Below are positions 25,501 to 32,820 of a stretch of 64,000 nucleotides of DNA, in pieces. The notes under the pieces are model-generated. The model was not told the origin of the DNA, did no database searches, and saw nothing but the letters and a program-made list of their open reading frames with translations. Both the position numbers and the translations under genes were made by a program. The stretch comes from a virus. Where the stretch lies: IMG/VR virus record IMGVR_UViG_3300042564_006100, positions 1-64,000 of that record; one strand, given 5' to 3'. Each line of letters opens with the position of its first letter. Within the stretch, counting starts at the first letter, position 1.

Positions 25501-26153
25501 AGTCCGAGGCGGTTGCGGATTTCGTTGAGCACGCTTTCCTTGTCGAAACCGGCGTCCTGTTTCACGCGGTCGCACCACGCGATGAAGTCTTCCTGAGTGA
25601 TGCGGAAGCGATAGAGACCGACCGCGACCGTGACGTCGCTCTTGTCGAGTTCCTTGTCGTGACGGTCGTCGTCATCCTCGTCATCGTCATTCCCACCCGG
25701 ATTGAGCAGGCCCTCGATGTCGGCGGGCTCGAAGCCCGCAAGGATCGTGTCAAAGTCGATGGACTTCCACTCGCTGGCGATTTTTTCGAGTTCGTTGAGA
25801 TCGACCGAGGAAAGTTCAGCCAGCCGGTTGTCAGCGACCAGCACGGCGAGTTCATCGTTCTCGCTTGCGAAATCCTGATAGTCCACCGGCACCACCTCGA
25901 CGCCGAGCTGTTTGGCGGCCATCAGGCGGCCGTGGCCAGAAACAATTAAGCCACTCTGCCGAGACACGGTCACACATTGCCTCCATCCGAAGTAGCGGAT
26001 GTTCTTGGCGAGCAGTTCGATTTGCCGCTGCGGGTGGGTGTTGGGATTGCGCGGGTTGGGCTTCAACTCACCGACCGGAACGAGCTTGTCGAAGGAGCAC
26101 CAGACTTCGATACCATTGGCGAGAGTGCGGGCTTTGGGAGAATCATCGGTCAT
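25497..26153 (-). CDS. ParB-domain protein
   Basis: 218 residues from the ATG at 26153. Residues 20-110 match the ParB/Srx domain: PNPRNPNTHP, IVSGHGRLMAAKQLG and VLVADNRLAELS. A strongly acidic linker (about residues 153-165, DDDEDDDD) leads to a C-terminal helical segment. TTGACA containing the upstream stop lies 15 bases before the start. With the ParB fusion downstream it may act as a pair; ParB-type domains here could bind or hydrolyse CTP, or nick DNA. Confidence 0.65.
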   Translation of the reverse strand: MTDDSPKARTLANGIEVWCSFDKLVPVGELKPNPRNPNTHPQRQIELLAKNIRYFGWRQCVTVSRQSGLIVSGHGRLMAAKQLGVEVVPVDYQDFASENDELAVLVADNRLAELSSVDLNELEKIASEWKSIDFDTILAGFEPADIEGLLNPGGNDDDEDDDDRHDKELDKSDVTVAVGLYRFRITQEDFIAWCDRVKQDAGFDKESVLNEIRNRLGL

Positions 26154-26170
26154 CGCCGTGGATGCGGCTG

Positions 26171-26836
26171 TCAACAGTCGCTTGCATCCAGCCAGGATTC
26201 CAGATCGGCGAGCGCTGCCCGGACACATCCGCCAGAGCCCACCGCGATCCGCAGTGAGGTGGCTTCATCGACCGGCCAGTGGCGGCGGAGCATGGTGGCA
26301 ATGTCCTCGGTGGATGGGGCGGCGAGCTTGATCGACTGGAAGCGCGTCTGGAACCGCTCGGTGAGAAGGTCAAGTTGCAGGTTGCTGGTTCCGATGATGG
26401 CCCGTCCTGCCGGAAGGCGGTCAAGGTAGCTCAGGAGCAGATCCTGTGCATCCCGCGTGCAGCGGTCCATTTCGTTGATGATCTTCACTGAATAGACCCC
26501 GAACAGAGAGCAGGCACCCAGCGTGCCCATCCATTGTTTCACGGTCTCGACGGTGACGAGCTTGCCGTTGAATTCCTCGACGGCGAAACGCGTGCCGGAT
26601 AGAGCGTCGGCCACCATGTCCGCGATGCTAGTCTTGCCGACACCGGGTGGGCCGTAGAGCAGGATTTTCACCGGGACATCCGGATGGTCATGGAGTTTTT
26701 GCGCCTTGGTGACGAGTCGGCGGGCAACGGTGGCCGCGGGGCCGCAGAGGTCATCGGGTCCGGTAGGTCGCCACGCCAGCGGCGGGCTTGTGGGGCTTGG
26801 TGACGGGGTTGGGAGAATCTTCAAGGATCGTGACAT
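26171..26836 (-). CDS. AAA+ ATPase, clamp-loader-like
   Basis: About 221 residues if the ATG at 26836 is used; the frame is open further. Walker A is GPPGVGKTSIADMV, Walker B is IINEMDR, sensor 1 is IIGTSN and the arginine finger region is RFQTRFQSI. The small size and sequence resemble the clamp loader and RarA branch. It overlaps the gene upstream by about 86 bases in another frame. It may load or remodel proteins on DNA during replication or packaging; the target is unknown. Confidence 0.65.
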   Translation of the reverse strand: MSRSLKILPTPSPSPTSPPLAWRPTGPDDLCGPAATVARRLVTKAQKLHDHPDVPVKILLYGPPGVGKTSIADMVADALSGTRFAVEEFNGKLVTVETVKQWMGTLGACSLFGVYSVKIINEMDRCTRDAQDLLLSYLDRLPAGRAIIGTSNLQLDLLTERFQTRFQSIKLAAPSTEDIATMLRRHWPVDEATSLRIAVGSGGCVRAALADLESWLDASDC

Positions 26837-26990
26837 GGGGATCTGTGTTGGAGTGGGTGATGGCCCGGGCGACAGCCTCCGCGCCCTTGCGGTAGAGGGT
26901 GACGGCGAGCAGTTCGCCATTCACCCACACCGACCAGTAGCGCGTGGCGTAGCCATCGGGTTTGCGGTATTTTTCGACTGCGACCTTCAT
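26751..26990 (-). CDS. Small prophage protein, unknown
   Basis: 79 residues from the ATG at 26990 (MKVAVEKYRKPDG). A short beta-rich start (YWSVWVNGELLAVTLYRKG) is followed by a helix. It starts at the stop of the gene before and overlaps the AAA+ gene in another frame. No known domain. Confidence 0.5.
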   Translation of the reverse strand: MKVAVEKYRKPDGYATRYWSVWVNGELLAVTLYRKGAEAVARAITHSNTDPHVTILEDSPNPVTKPHKPAAGVATYRTR

Positions 26991-27325
26991 CAGAAGTTGT
27001 AGTCGTGGAACTGGCGACGGCCGGGAATGACCGGCTCGCCGTTGGTGGTTCGGAACCAACCATCCTTGCGGCGACTGGCGCGATGAACGGCCCCTTCGGG
27101 ATTGGGCGAGTATTGGTAGGTCTGCTCGGTGTTGTTCACGCAGTGGCCGGCAAATCCGCCAGGGATAAACTCGGGCTTCCAGTCGTCGAGAACGGCGGTA
27201 TCCTCCTGCATCCAGACTGTCTTGCCGCTGGGGCTGACGCGGATCACGGTGCAGGCGGTCCGGTCAGAGTAGTGGCAGACGGTCGCCCCGTCGCCGACGG
27301 TTGGTGTCCAGTCGGGGGCGCTCAT
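26990..27325 (-). CDS. Small prophage protein, unknown
   Basis: 111 residues from the ATG at 27325, which overlaps the upstream stop. It contains a segment with DGATVCHYSDRTACTVIRV and a Trp-rich end, a pattern seen in hypothetical proteins of phages. No function is known to me. Confidence 0.55.
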   Translation of the reverse strand: MSAPDWTPTVGDGATVCHYSDRTACTVIRVSPSGKTVWMQEDTAVLDDWKPEFIPGGFAGHCVNNTEQTYQYSPNPEGAVHRASRRKDGWFRTTNGEPVIPGRRQFHDYNF

Positions 27326-27819
27326 CGGCTCCAGCCCTCCCTGCGGATGCGGGTTTTGAGCGTGTTGGGTGAAAGGCCGAAGTGCTCGGCGGTCTGTTTT
27401 ACGCTGCGGCATTCAAGCCAGTAGGCTTTCACCTGTGACCAGTGGTCGTCACCATGGCCGGGATTGCCGACCTTCTTGGCTGGCGTTGGTGGCGTGGCTT
27501 CTACTGGCGTTGGTTCGGGCTCAGCCGCGTCGGCGAACGCGTCGTAACGTCCCGGGCTGGCCTCGGGGTCTGGTCTGGTGAGCGGCACGATATTCATGGC
27601 TGGCGTGGCGTTGCTGCTCTCGGCGAGGATTTCCGCGACGATCTCTCGGATCAGTGGCACGGGGATTTCGGTGATGGTGAAAACCAGTCCGTTGAGCGTC
27701 TTGCGCCCGATGGACTGCTTGAGAAACTTCAATGCCTCACCTCGGGTGCGACCCTGGTAGCGGCCTTCGAAGACGTTGGTTTCCTTGTCGTCGCAGACGA
27801 TCCAATACAGTTTATTCAT
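27322..27819 (-). CDS. Helix-turn-helix protein
   Basis: 165 residues. The N-terminal 60 residues are an alpha/beta domain (YWIVCDDKETNVFEGRYQG). A Pro/Glu-rich linker (about 85-115) joins it to a C-terminal helix-turn-helix: SVKQTAEHFGLSPNTLKTRI. It may be a small regulator or a DNA-binding accessory of the ParB/AAA genes downstream; this is inference from domain content. Confidence 0.6.
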   Translation of the reverse strand: MNKLYWIVCDDKETNVFEGRYQGRTRGEALKFLKQSIGRKTLNGLVFTITEIPVPLIREIVAEILAESSNATPAMNIVPLTRPDPEASPGRYDAFADAAEPEPTPVEATPPTPAKKVGNPGHGDDHWSQVKAYWLECRSVKQTAEHFGLSPNTLKTRIRREGWSR

Positions 27820-27831
27820 GATGGTGTTAGT

Positions 27832-28062
27832 TCAATGGTTGGGGTTGATGACGTTGCCGTCGGTGTCGATCCGGACGCTGAACACCAGCAGTCCGAATTT
27901 GGTTGGCTTGGCGAAGTCGGCGCGGAACTCGCGGGCATGAATGCCGGCCATCAGATCGACCGGCAGGATGCGCCGGACGGTGAAGCCGTTGTGTTCAAGA
28001 CTGCGGATGCTTTGCTGCATCGCCTTGGTGGGGTATCTGTTGGTGATGGATGCTGTTGTCAT
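27832..28062 (-). CDS. Small prophage protein, unknown
   Basis: 76 residues from the ATG at 28062 (MTTASITN). The longer reading frame to 28134 runs through a promoter-like motif and is rejected. With the motif at 28072-28100 the message would be close to leaderless. No known domain is seen. Confidence 0.55.
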   Translation of the reverse strand: MTTASITNRYPTKAMQQSIRSLEHNGFTVRRILPVDLMAGIHAREFRADFAKPTKFGLLVFSVRIDTDGNVINPNH

Positions 28063-28071
28063 AGCATCCCT

Positions 28072-28100
28072 CATCTGCCCGTCCGATCGGGTGCGTCCAT
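28072..28100 (-). promoter_or_regulatory. Prophage promoter-like motif P1
   Basis: On the minus strand ATGGAC, a 17-base spacer and CAGATG, then GAGGGATGCT and the ATG of the gene at 28062. The same boxes with the same 17-base spacer occur at 29169-29197 and, on the other strand, at 29342-29370. A further shared element, CAGAAAGACG, lies just upstream of P1 and P2. Confidence 0.5.
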
Positions 28101-28130
28101 GTCTAATTGCGTCTTTCTGTTGGAGAACTT

Positions 28131-28832
28131 TCATGACGGAAGTGGGCGGTTGATTTGGATGGTGCGGCCTTTGGTTTCACCTGCGGTGTAACTGCCCGAA
28201 TGCAGGCGGCGCGACCGGGTGTTGCGGTTGCGGAGCTTGCCGTAGTTCTCCTCGACGTAGCGGGTGATCACCGCCTGCTGGTCCACGACGACCAGTCCGT
28301 AGGTTTGCCGCTGTTCGGTGGCGTAGGATTCCTCGGCCCGTTGCTTGGCTGCTTTCAATTCAGCATTGAGCCCGTCACGCAGGCCCCGGTAGTAGGATGC
28401 CTTGTCGGGATTGGCGTGGGTCTTCTTGAACTCGTTCCAACAGCGGAAGAAGGTTTGCCGCAGGTAGTTGAAGGCGAAGATGGCGAAGTCGATATCGGCG
28501 GCGGCACCGATGATGTCCACCGGCGTTCCATTGCCGCTCGGCATCAGGATCGTCTTCACGTTGAAGTGCGACTGGAGCAGCGACAGAATCATGATGTCCG
28601 CCGGGTTAAGCGTCTTCGGCAGATCGACCTTGCCCTTGTTGACGGTGAAGCCGGTGCCGCCCGACTCGCCGCGTTCCATGCGGAGCAGTGCCGAGTCGAT
28701 GTTATGGCGGGTCATCAATTCCTGCGCCTTGGCCAGCGCCACTTTCGCTTCGTTCTCGGTGGAACCACGGGAGCGGTCAGCCAGGCGCAGGAGCTTGCGG
28801 ATTTTTTCGAGGATTTCGGATTCGGATTTCAT
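28131..28832 (-). CDS. DUF2786 family protein
   Basis: 233 residues. The N-terminal 45 residues match DUF2786: ILEKIRKLLRLADRSRG and NEAKVALAKAQELMTRHNID. The rest is helical with a conserved-looking FFRCWNEFKKTH core. Proteins of this family are frequent in phages and plasmids and have no assigned function. Its stop overlaps the alternative upstream part of the next gene. Confidence 0.7.
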   Translation of the reverse strand: MKSESEILEKIRKLLRLADRSRGSTENEAKVALAKAQELMTRHNIDSALLRMERGESGGTGFTVNKGKVDLPKTLNPADIMILSLLQSHFNVKTILMPSGNGTPVDIIGAAADIDFAIFAFNYLRQTFFRCWNEFKKTHANPDKASYYRGLRDGLNAELKAAKQRAEESYATEQRQTYGLVVVDQQAVITRYVEENYGKLRNRNTRSRRLHSGSYTAGETKGRTIQINRPLPS

Positions 28833-28851
28833 GGGATCTCAGGGGTTGGGG

Positions 28852-29142
28852 TTAGATGTCCTCGTCGGGCAGGCCTGCGGTGATGACATCCACCGGGATG
28901 TGGGTGGAGCCGTGTGTATCGCAGAGATCGGCGTAGCGGATCTTCGCGGCCTTGAGTTCGGCGCGGGCGGTGTCGAGGTCGTCCCAGCTTTCGAGGAAAA
29001 CGCGGCGCGGGCGACCGACGAGAACCGAGCTGCGTCCGTAGGTCGAGTGACCGTAGAGCGTCGGGTTGTTTGTGCGGTAGGTTTCGCCGCGTCCGAATTC
29101 GAGAGTCAGGCGGCGGTGCTGTTTGATGTATTCGATGTCCAT
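28852..29142 (-). CDS. Prophage protein, unknown
   Basis: 96 residues from the ATG at 29142 (MDIEYIKQHRRLTLEFG). Longer starts run through promoter motif P2 and are rejected. A GGAAGA sequence lies ahead of the ATG. No recognised domain. It is the first gene of the leftward middle operon. Confidence 0.55.
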   Translation of the reverse strand: MDIEYIKQHRRLTLEFGRGETYRTNNPTLYGHSTYGRSSVLVGRPRRVFLESWDDLDTARAELKAAKIRYADLCDTHGSTHIPVDVITAGLPDEDI

Positions 29143-29168
29143 GGTGGTGTGTTTCTTCCAACGTCCCT

Positions 29169-29197
29169 CATCTGCCAGTCTGACAACTTGAGTCCAT
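29169..29197 (-). promoter_or_regulatory. Prophage promoter-like motif P2
   Basis: On the minus strand ATGGAC, 17 bases, CAGATG, followed by AGGGACG and a 26-base leader to the ATG at 29142. It heads the leftward run of small genes. Confidence 0.5.
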
Positions 29198-29341
29198 GTC
29201 ATTTTTCGTCTTTCTGTCGGACCTAACGCCGGAACGAAAGACCCTCGATTGGCATATCTCTTGACCCCCACGATGCGTGCCAATTCCAAGGCATTCGGAG
29301 CGATTCAACTTCTGTCTTTTTTCCTCTAACTCCACTTAGCC

Positions 29342-29370
29342 ATGGACGTGAGGTGGCACTCTGGCAGATA
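29342..29370 (+). promoter_or_regulatory. Prophage promoter-like motif P3
   Basis: On the plus strand ATGGAC at 29342-29347, 17 bases, CAGATA at 29365-29370, then six bases to the ATG at 29377. It would give a leaderless message for the amidoligase operon and is divergent to P2. Confidence 0.5.
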
Positions 29371-29376
29371 TTAACC

Positions 29377-30183
29377 ATGACAACGCCAACCATGTCCCGC
29401 CGCTTCGGAGTTGAGATTGAATTCCTCTCCACCATCACACGAGAACAGGCCGTGATGAGTCTGAGAGCCGCAGGCATCCGGGTTGAATCTTCCTACTACA
29501 CCCACGACACCACTCCCTATTGGAAGATCGTCGTGGATGGCTCCTGCGGTTATGAACTGGTCAGCCCAGTCCTCGAAGGCGAGGCCGGACTTGAGGAAGT
29601 TAGAATCGCCGCCGCCGCACTGGAAGCCGCCGGAGCCACGGTCGACAAGCGGTGCGGACTCCACGTCCACTATGATGCCAGCACGATGAACCTTCGCTCC
29701 GTCAAGAACCTCCTCAAGATATGGACCAAGTTCGAGGACGTGCTCGATACGTTTCAACCGCAGTCACGCCGGGGCAATGCCAACAGCCTGCTGGCGTCCA
29801 ATCTCTCAGCATCCTTCCATAACGCTGAAAACCACCACGAGGCCTGCCGATCCATCTTCCAGAAAATCGACGGCTGCCGGACGATGGAGCAAATCAAGGA
29901 TCTCTACATTTCCCGCTACCGCAAGCTCAACGTCCATTCCTACTTCCGCCATCAAACGCTCGAAGTCCGCCACCACTCTGGAACCACCGATCCAGAGAAA
30001 ATCACCAACTGGATTCGTCTGATGGCCCGCATGTTCGACGCCGCCGAAGCCGCCACCACCGTCCGCAACCGGCCAGTGGATACCGGCCTCGGAATGAGCC
30101 GCACGAAGTGGTTCTTCCAAACCATCGAGGCCAAGGGACTCACGAAATTCTACACCGCCCGCGCCAAGAAACTGGCCGCCTGA
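29377..30183 (+). CDS. Amidoligase family enzyme
   Basis: 268 residues from the ATG at 29377 (MTTPTMSRRF). The COOH-NH2 ligase (Amidoligase_2) landmarks are present: RRFGVEIEFL at the N-terminus, GYELVSPVLEG, CGLHVHYDAS near residue 100, and RYRKLNVHSYFRHQTLEVRHHSG near residue 205. These ATP-dependent enzymes form amide bonds and are thought to modify cell-wall peptides or proteins. Phage examples exist, often with small partners. It leads a three-gene plus-strand operon in an otherwise leftward region. Confidence 0.75.
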   Translation: MTTPTMSRRFGVEIEFLSTITREQAVMSLRAAGIRVESSYYTHDTTPYWKIVVDGSCGYELVSPVLEGEAGLEEVRIAAAALEAAGATVDKRCGLHVHYDASTMNLRSVKNLLKIWTKFEDVLDTFQPQSRRGNANSLLASNLSASFHNAENHHEACRSIFQKIDGCRTMEQIKDLYISRYRKLNVHSYFRHQTLEVRHHSGTTDPEKITNWIRLMARMFDAAEAATTVRNRPVDTGLGMSRTKWFFQTIEAKGLTKFYTARAKKLAA

Positions 30184-30192
30184 TTTCCACCA

Positions 30193-30471
30193 ATGACAAT
30201 GACCACCATGAACACCGAATACCACACCATCGACGGCGCGACGTTCTCCGCCGCCGATTCGACCGACCTGATGACCCAGCTTCGCCGGGACAGCTTCAAC
30301 CCGGCGGACGATCTGCCGTCCTACTGCCGCGCCACCGCCAGAGCGTCCAAGATGCAGACTGGAAAACCTCACCGCCCGTGGCCTCCCAAGGCACTGGTCG
30401 AAGACATGCTCGCCTCCGGCCTAGTCGCCACCGGTGAGCGGCATCCGCAATGGGGAAACTCCAACGACTGA
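30193..30471 (+). CDS. Small protein in amidoligase operon
   Basis: 92 residues; starts at 30193, 30199 and 30208 are possible. The first half is a short domain (TDLMTQLRRDSFNPADDLPSYC) and the second half is basic with a helix (PPKALVEDMLASGLVATGE). No known family. It could be the substrate or partner of the amidoligase, but only its position suggests this. Confidence 0.5.
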   Translation: MTMTTMNTEYHTIDGATFSAADSTDLMTQLRRDSFNPADDLPSYCRATARASKMQTGKPHRPWPPKALVEDMLASGLVATGERHPQWGNSND

Positions 30472-30478
30472 AACGGCC

Positions 30479-30757
30479 ATGGCATACAGAATCATGCAAC
30501 CACGCTTCCCGCTGGGAAGGACCGTCGCCACGCCCGGTGCCATCGAGCTCGGGATCGAACTGGCGTCCTACATGCACCGCCACCACTGCGGTGACTGGGG
30601 GGACCTGTGCGACGAGGACAAGCAATCGAACGAGGATGCGCTCGAAGATGGGTTCCGCATCCTGAGCTGCTACCAGGTCGGCGGCGGGAATCGGATCTAC
30701 ATTATCACGGAGGCGGATCGCAGTTCGACCTGCATCCTGCTCCCGGAGGAGTATTGA
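30479..30757 (+). CDS. Conserved small phage/plasmid protein
   Basis: 92 residues from the ATG at 30479 (MAYRIMQPRFPLGRTVATPGA). The pattern LGRTVATPGAIE ... HHCGDWGDL ... NEDAL ... GFRILSCY ... IYIITEADRS ... LLPEEY is a widespread one in phages and plasmids without known function. Its end overlaps the end of the opposite nuclease gene by about 53 bases. Confidence 0.65.
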   Translation: MAYRIMQPRFPLGRTVATPGAIELGIELASYMHRHHCGDWGDLCDEDKQSNEDALEDGFRILSCYQVGGGNRIYIITEADRSSTCILLPEEY

Positions 30758-31067
30758 TCCACGCGACAATCCGCTCGATGAAATCCACTTCGAGCTGGTG
30801 AGCCGTCAGCCGAATGACTGTCCAGCCTGCGAGCACGGCTTCGAGATACTTCTCGGCGTCCTTCGCGTATCCGCCGCCCCGGTTGTGCCGGCCACCGCCG
30901 GGGATGAAGATTCCGCCTTCGATTTCGATGAGCGTTCGGCTTCCCATGTGTGCGAAGTCGGCGCGCCACCGACGGGAAGTATGGAACCTCACTTCCCGCT
31001 CCAGAGGCGGACCTTGCGCCACCCTCCAGAGCAGCAGAAACCTTGATTCCAAGCGGGATGCAGCCAT
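30705..31067 (-). CDS. Vsr/DUF559-like PD-(D/E)XK nuclease
   Basis: 120 residues from the ATG at 31067. The fold pattern of small Vsr-like nucleases is present: REVRFHTSRRWRADFAH (catalytic Asp), LIEIEGGIF (Glu), then HNRGGGYAKDAEKYLEAVL and GWTVIRLTAHQL. Phage proteins of this type are common and may act as homing-type or recombination nucleases. It converges on the amidoligase operon with a 53-base overlap. Confidence 0.65.
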   Translation of the reverse strand: MAASRLESRFLLLWRVAQGPPLEREVRFHTSRRWRADFAHMGSRTLIEIEGGIFIPGGGRHNRGGGYAKDAEKYLEAVLAGWTVIRLTAHQLEVDFIERIVAWINTPPGAGCRSNCDPPP

Positions 31068-31166
31068 TTCCCTAGCACCCGGAGTCAACGTCCCGAGCGT
31101 CCGTTATGTGGGAAACGCAAAAATAAAATATCACGTAAATTGGACGAGGGTCGCAACATCCCCGCC

Positions 31167-31346
31167 TTAGTCGTTGATCATCAATAGATTCCTTGATTCC
31201 TCGGGGGTATTTGAACCCGTTTGAACCTCCGCCAGTGCGGCGGTGACGTCCGGTGTGACGTCGATGATGATGTTCCCTGGGAGATAAGCGACGAAGCGGG
31301 CCTCTTCATCGAGCAGCCGCGAGATTCGTTGGACTGGAGTGGTCAT
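31167..31346 (-). CDS. Small prophage protein, unknown
   Basis: 59 residues from the ATG at 31346 (MTTPVQRISRLLDEE). The longer frame to 31394 runs into the tRNA-like sequence just upstream and is rejected. No domain recognised. Confidence 0.4.
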   Translation of the reverse strand: MTTPVQRISRLLDEEARFVAYLPGNIIIDVTPDVTAALAEVQTGSNTPEESRNLLMIND

Positions 31347-31357
31347 GATCGAGTGAG

Positions 31358-31430
31358 TGGTTGCAGGGGCGGGAATTGAACCCGCAGAGGGCAAGGGTAT
31401 GAGGCTCGCCTGGGACCGTCCCTCCCTGCG
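31358..31430 (-). tRNA. tRNA-Met(CAU)-like gene with short D arm
   Basis: On the minus strand a 7-base acceptor stem (CGCAGGG with CCCTGCA, first pair mismatched), an anticodon stem-loop with loop CTCATAC giving anticodon CAU, a perfect T arm (GCGGG TTCAATT CCCGC), discriminator A and encoded CCA. The D region is only 15 bases and makes at best a GGGA/TCCC stem with a 3-base loop, and one anticodon pair is C-C. It is either a diverged phage tRNA or a decayed gene. Confidence 0.45.
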
Positions 31431-31436
31431 ATTGAT

Positions 31437-31628
31437 TCAGGCGTCCTTCTTCAGCTTCAGGTGGAACTCGATGTCGCCTAGCCTGCGGACCAGTTCACGG
31501 TGGCGTTCATCGCGCTCCCGCTTTGCCTTGTCGGAGCGATCCATCGCCCAGAATATGGCGGCAACGGTGCCGAAGATGGTGGCGCAGAAGCCGATGACGA
31601 AGAAGGCGTATGAGAAGAAGTCTGACAT
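31437..31628 (-). CDS. Small membrane protein with coiled tail
   Basis: 63 residues. One transmembrane helix (about residues 6-28, YAFFVIGFCATIFGTVAAIF) and a charged helical tail (RSDKAKRERDERHRELVRRL). Such proteins in prophages are often superinfection or lysis accessories; here only the topology can be claimed. Confidence 0.5.
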   Translation of the reverse strand: MSDFFSYAFFVIGFCATIFGTVAAIFWAMDRSDKAKRERDERHRELVRRLGDIEFHLKLKKDA

Positions 31629-31660
31629 GATCTTGTGTGGTTGGTTGTTGCGGTTCGGGT

Positions 31661-32266
31661 TCAGAGCGCCTCGTAGATGTCGAGGATCAGCTTGAAATCT
31701 TTCTTGAGTCCCTCGCGGCGGTCATCGTCCCAGTCCTCGACGGGTGCCTTGCCGGTCTCACGCGACCACCAACGACGCAGGCGGTTGAGCAGCGCGAGGT
31801 AGGTGACGTGGCCGCGGTCGGCGGGATCACCCTGGACTTCCTCCTCAGTGGCCAGGCGGCCGAAGTTGATCGACTTGCGAAGACGACGAACGCTCAGGCT
31901 GTGTTTCTCAGCCATGTCCAACCAGTGCTGTTTCTCTTCGGACGTCTTGAGTTTCGCCACTGTGGCATGCTGATACCAGTCGAGGTTTTCCTTACGTAAG
32001 GAAAACTCCACCTTGCGGGCGACATACGAATAGTTCGCCAGCGTTTGATAGGCAATGCCGGTGGTCGCCAGCGCCTCCTTGTATTTCTCGGTGTATTTGA
32101 CCTCACCGTAGTTGATCCAGTCGCCGATGATGAAACCGATAGACTTGCCGATGGGGGCGAGCTTTTGGCCTAGGTCGTCCCACTCTGCAAAGCTGAGATC
32201 TTGGTGGAACTGGATGCCGGTCGGAGTGATGGCGAATTTCGGGTCGGTGATGGCGAGGGTGGTCAT
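31661..32266 (-). CDS. LmbU-like DNA-binding protein
   Basis: 201 residues. The pattern GDWINYGEVKYTEKY, TTGIAYQTLANYSYVARKV, LDWYQHATVAKL and SVRRLRKSI is that of a family found in actinobacterial LmbU-type regulators and in many phages and plasmids; it is rich in helix-turn-helix elements. It overlaps the end of the gene upstream by four bases. Next to the GGACAC cluster it is a candidate origin or operator binding protein. Confidence 0.6.
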   Translation of the reverse strand: MTTLAITDPKFAITPTGIQFHQDLSFAEWDDLGQKLAPIGKSIGFIIGDWINYGEVKYTEKYKEALATTGIAYQTLANYSYVARKVEFSLRKENLDWYQHATVAKLKTSEEKQHWLDMAEKHSLSVRRLRKSINFGRLATEEEVQGDPADRGHVTYLALLNRLRRWWSRETGKAPVEDWDDDRREGLKKDFKLILDIYEAL

Positions 32267-32808
32267 GGTAAGGAGTGGCGGTTTCGTTTGAGTTGGGCCT
32301 TCTGGTATATCCTGCGTGCTCGGGTGCTCCGCATGGCCCTTGAAGGTGGAAGATTCAGCCTTTCCGTGATGTCAACGCATCGCTTCGAGACGGCGGCTCG
32401 GGTGATGCCGTGACGTTGGGCAATCTCAGTCATCGTCTCGCCGTCATAGGCGCTGAGTCCGAGAGCGATGGCCAGGCACTCGATGGTGAGGCGCGTGTTA
32501 CCTTCGGACAGCAGATCGGCAACGAAGTGGCGCAGGACGTCAGTGACGTTGCGCGTGCCCGTCGCTTCGTGGACTTCCTGATCGTGATCAACCAAGGCCG
32601 CGATGTCCGGCGTGTGGCTGGCTCGCGATGATTCGGCCATGTCGTGATCAGGCGCACCGTTGCCGTGGCGTTGAATCCATGGTTTCAGCAAGCCAAGCTT
32701 TTCAGCTTCCCGGCGCTCAGCGAGGGACATCGAATCGACCCACGCCTGATAGTCCCGCTCGTATTGGGCGTCCTTGGCGGATTGCCGCTTGGAGTAGTCG
32801 TCCTTCAT
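32263..32808 (-). CDS. Sigma region 4-like helix-turn-helix protein
   Basis: 181 residues; an AGGAGG ribosome-binding site precedes the ATG at 32808. The C-terminal part has a clear helix-turn-helix of the sigma region 4 or TrfB type: GETMTEIAQRHGITRAAVSKRC (two helices around residues 133-152). The first half is acidic and helical. It stands directly downstream of the GGACAC/GTGTCC cluster and may bind it as initiator or repressor. Confidence 0.6.
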   Translation of the reverse strand: MKDDYSKRQSAKDAQYERDYQAWVDSMSLAERREAEKLGLLKPWIQRHGNGAPDHDMAESSRASHTPDIAALVDHDQEVHEATGTRNVTDVLRHFVADLLSEGNTRLTIECLAIALGLSAYDGETMTEIAQRHGITRAAVSKRCVDITERLNLPPSRAMRSTRARRIYQKAQLKRNRHSLP

Positions 32809-32820
32809 CGGGATTCCTCC

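Noticed and set aside
24424-25596. 390-codon open frame on the plus strand
   Set aside because: It lies opposite the ParB-methyltransferase gene, has no domain and arises from the GC-rich third positions.
29342-29370. Sigma-54 promoter because of CTGGCAGAT
   Set aside because: The second element (TTGC at the -12 position) is missing, while a 17-base spaced box pair is repeated at three sites.
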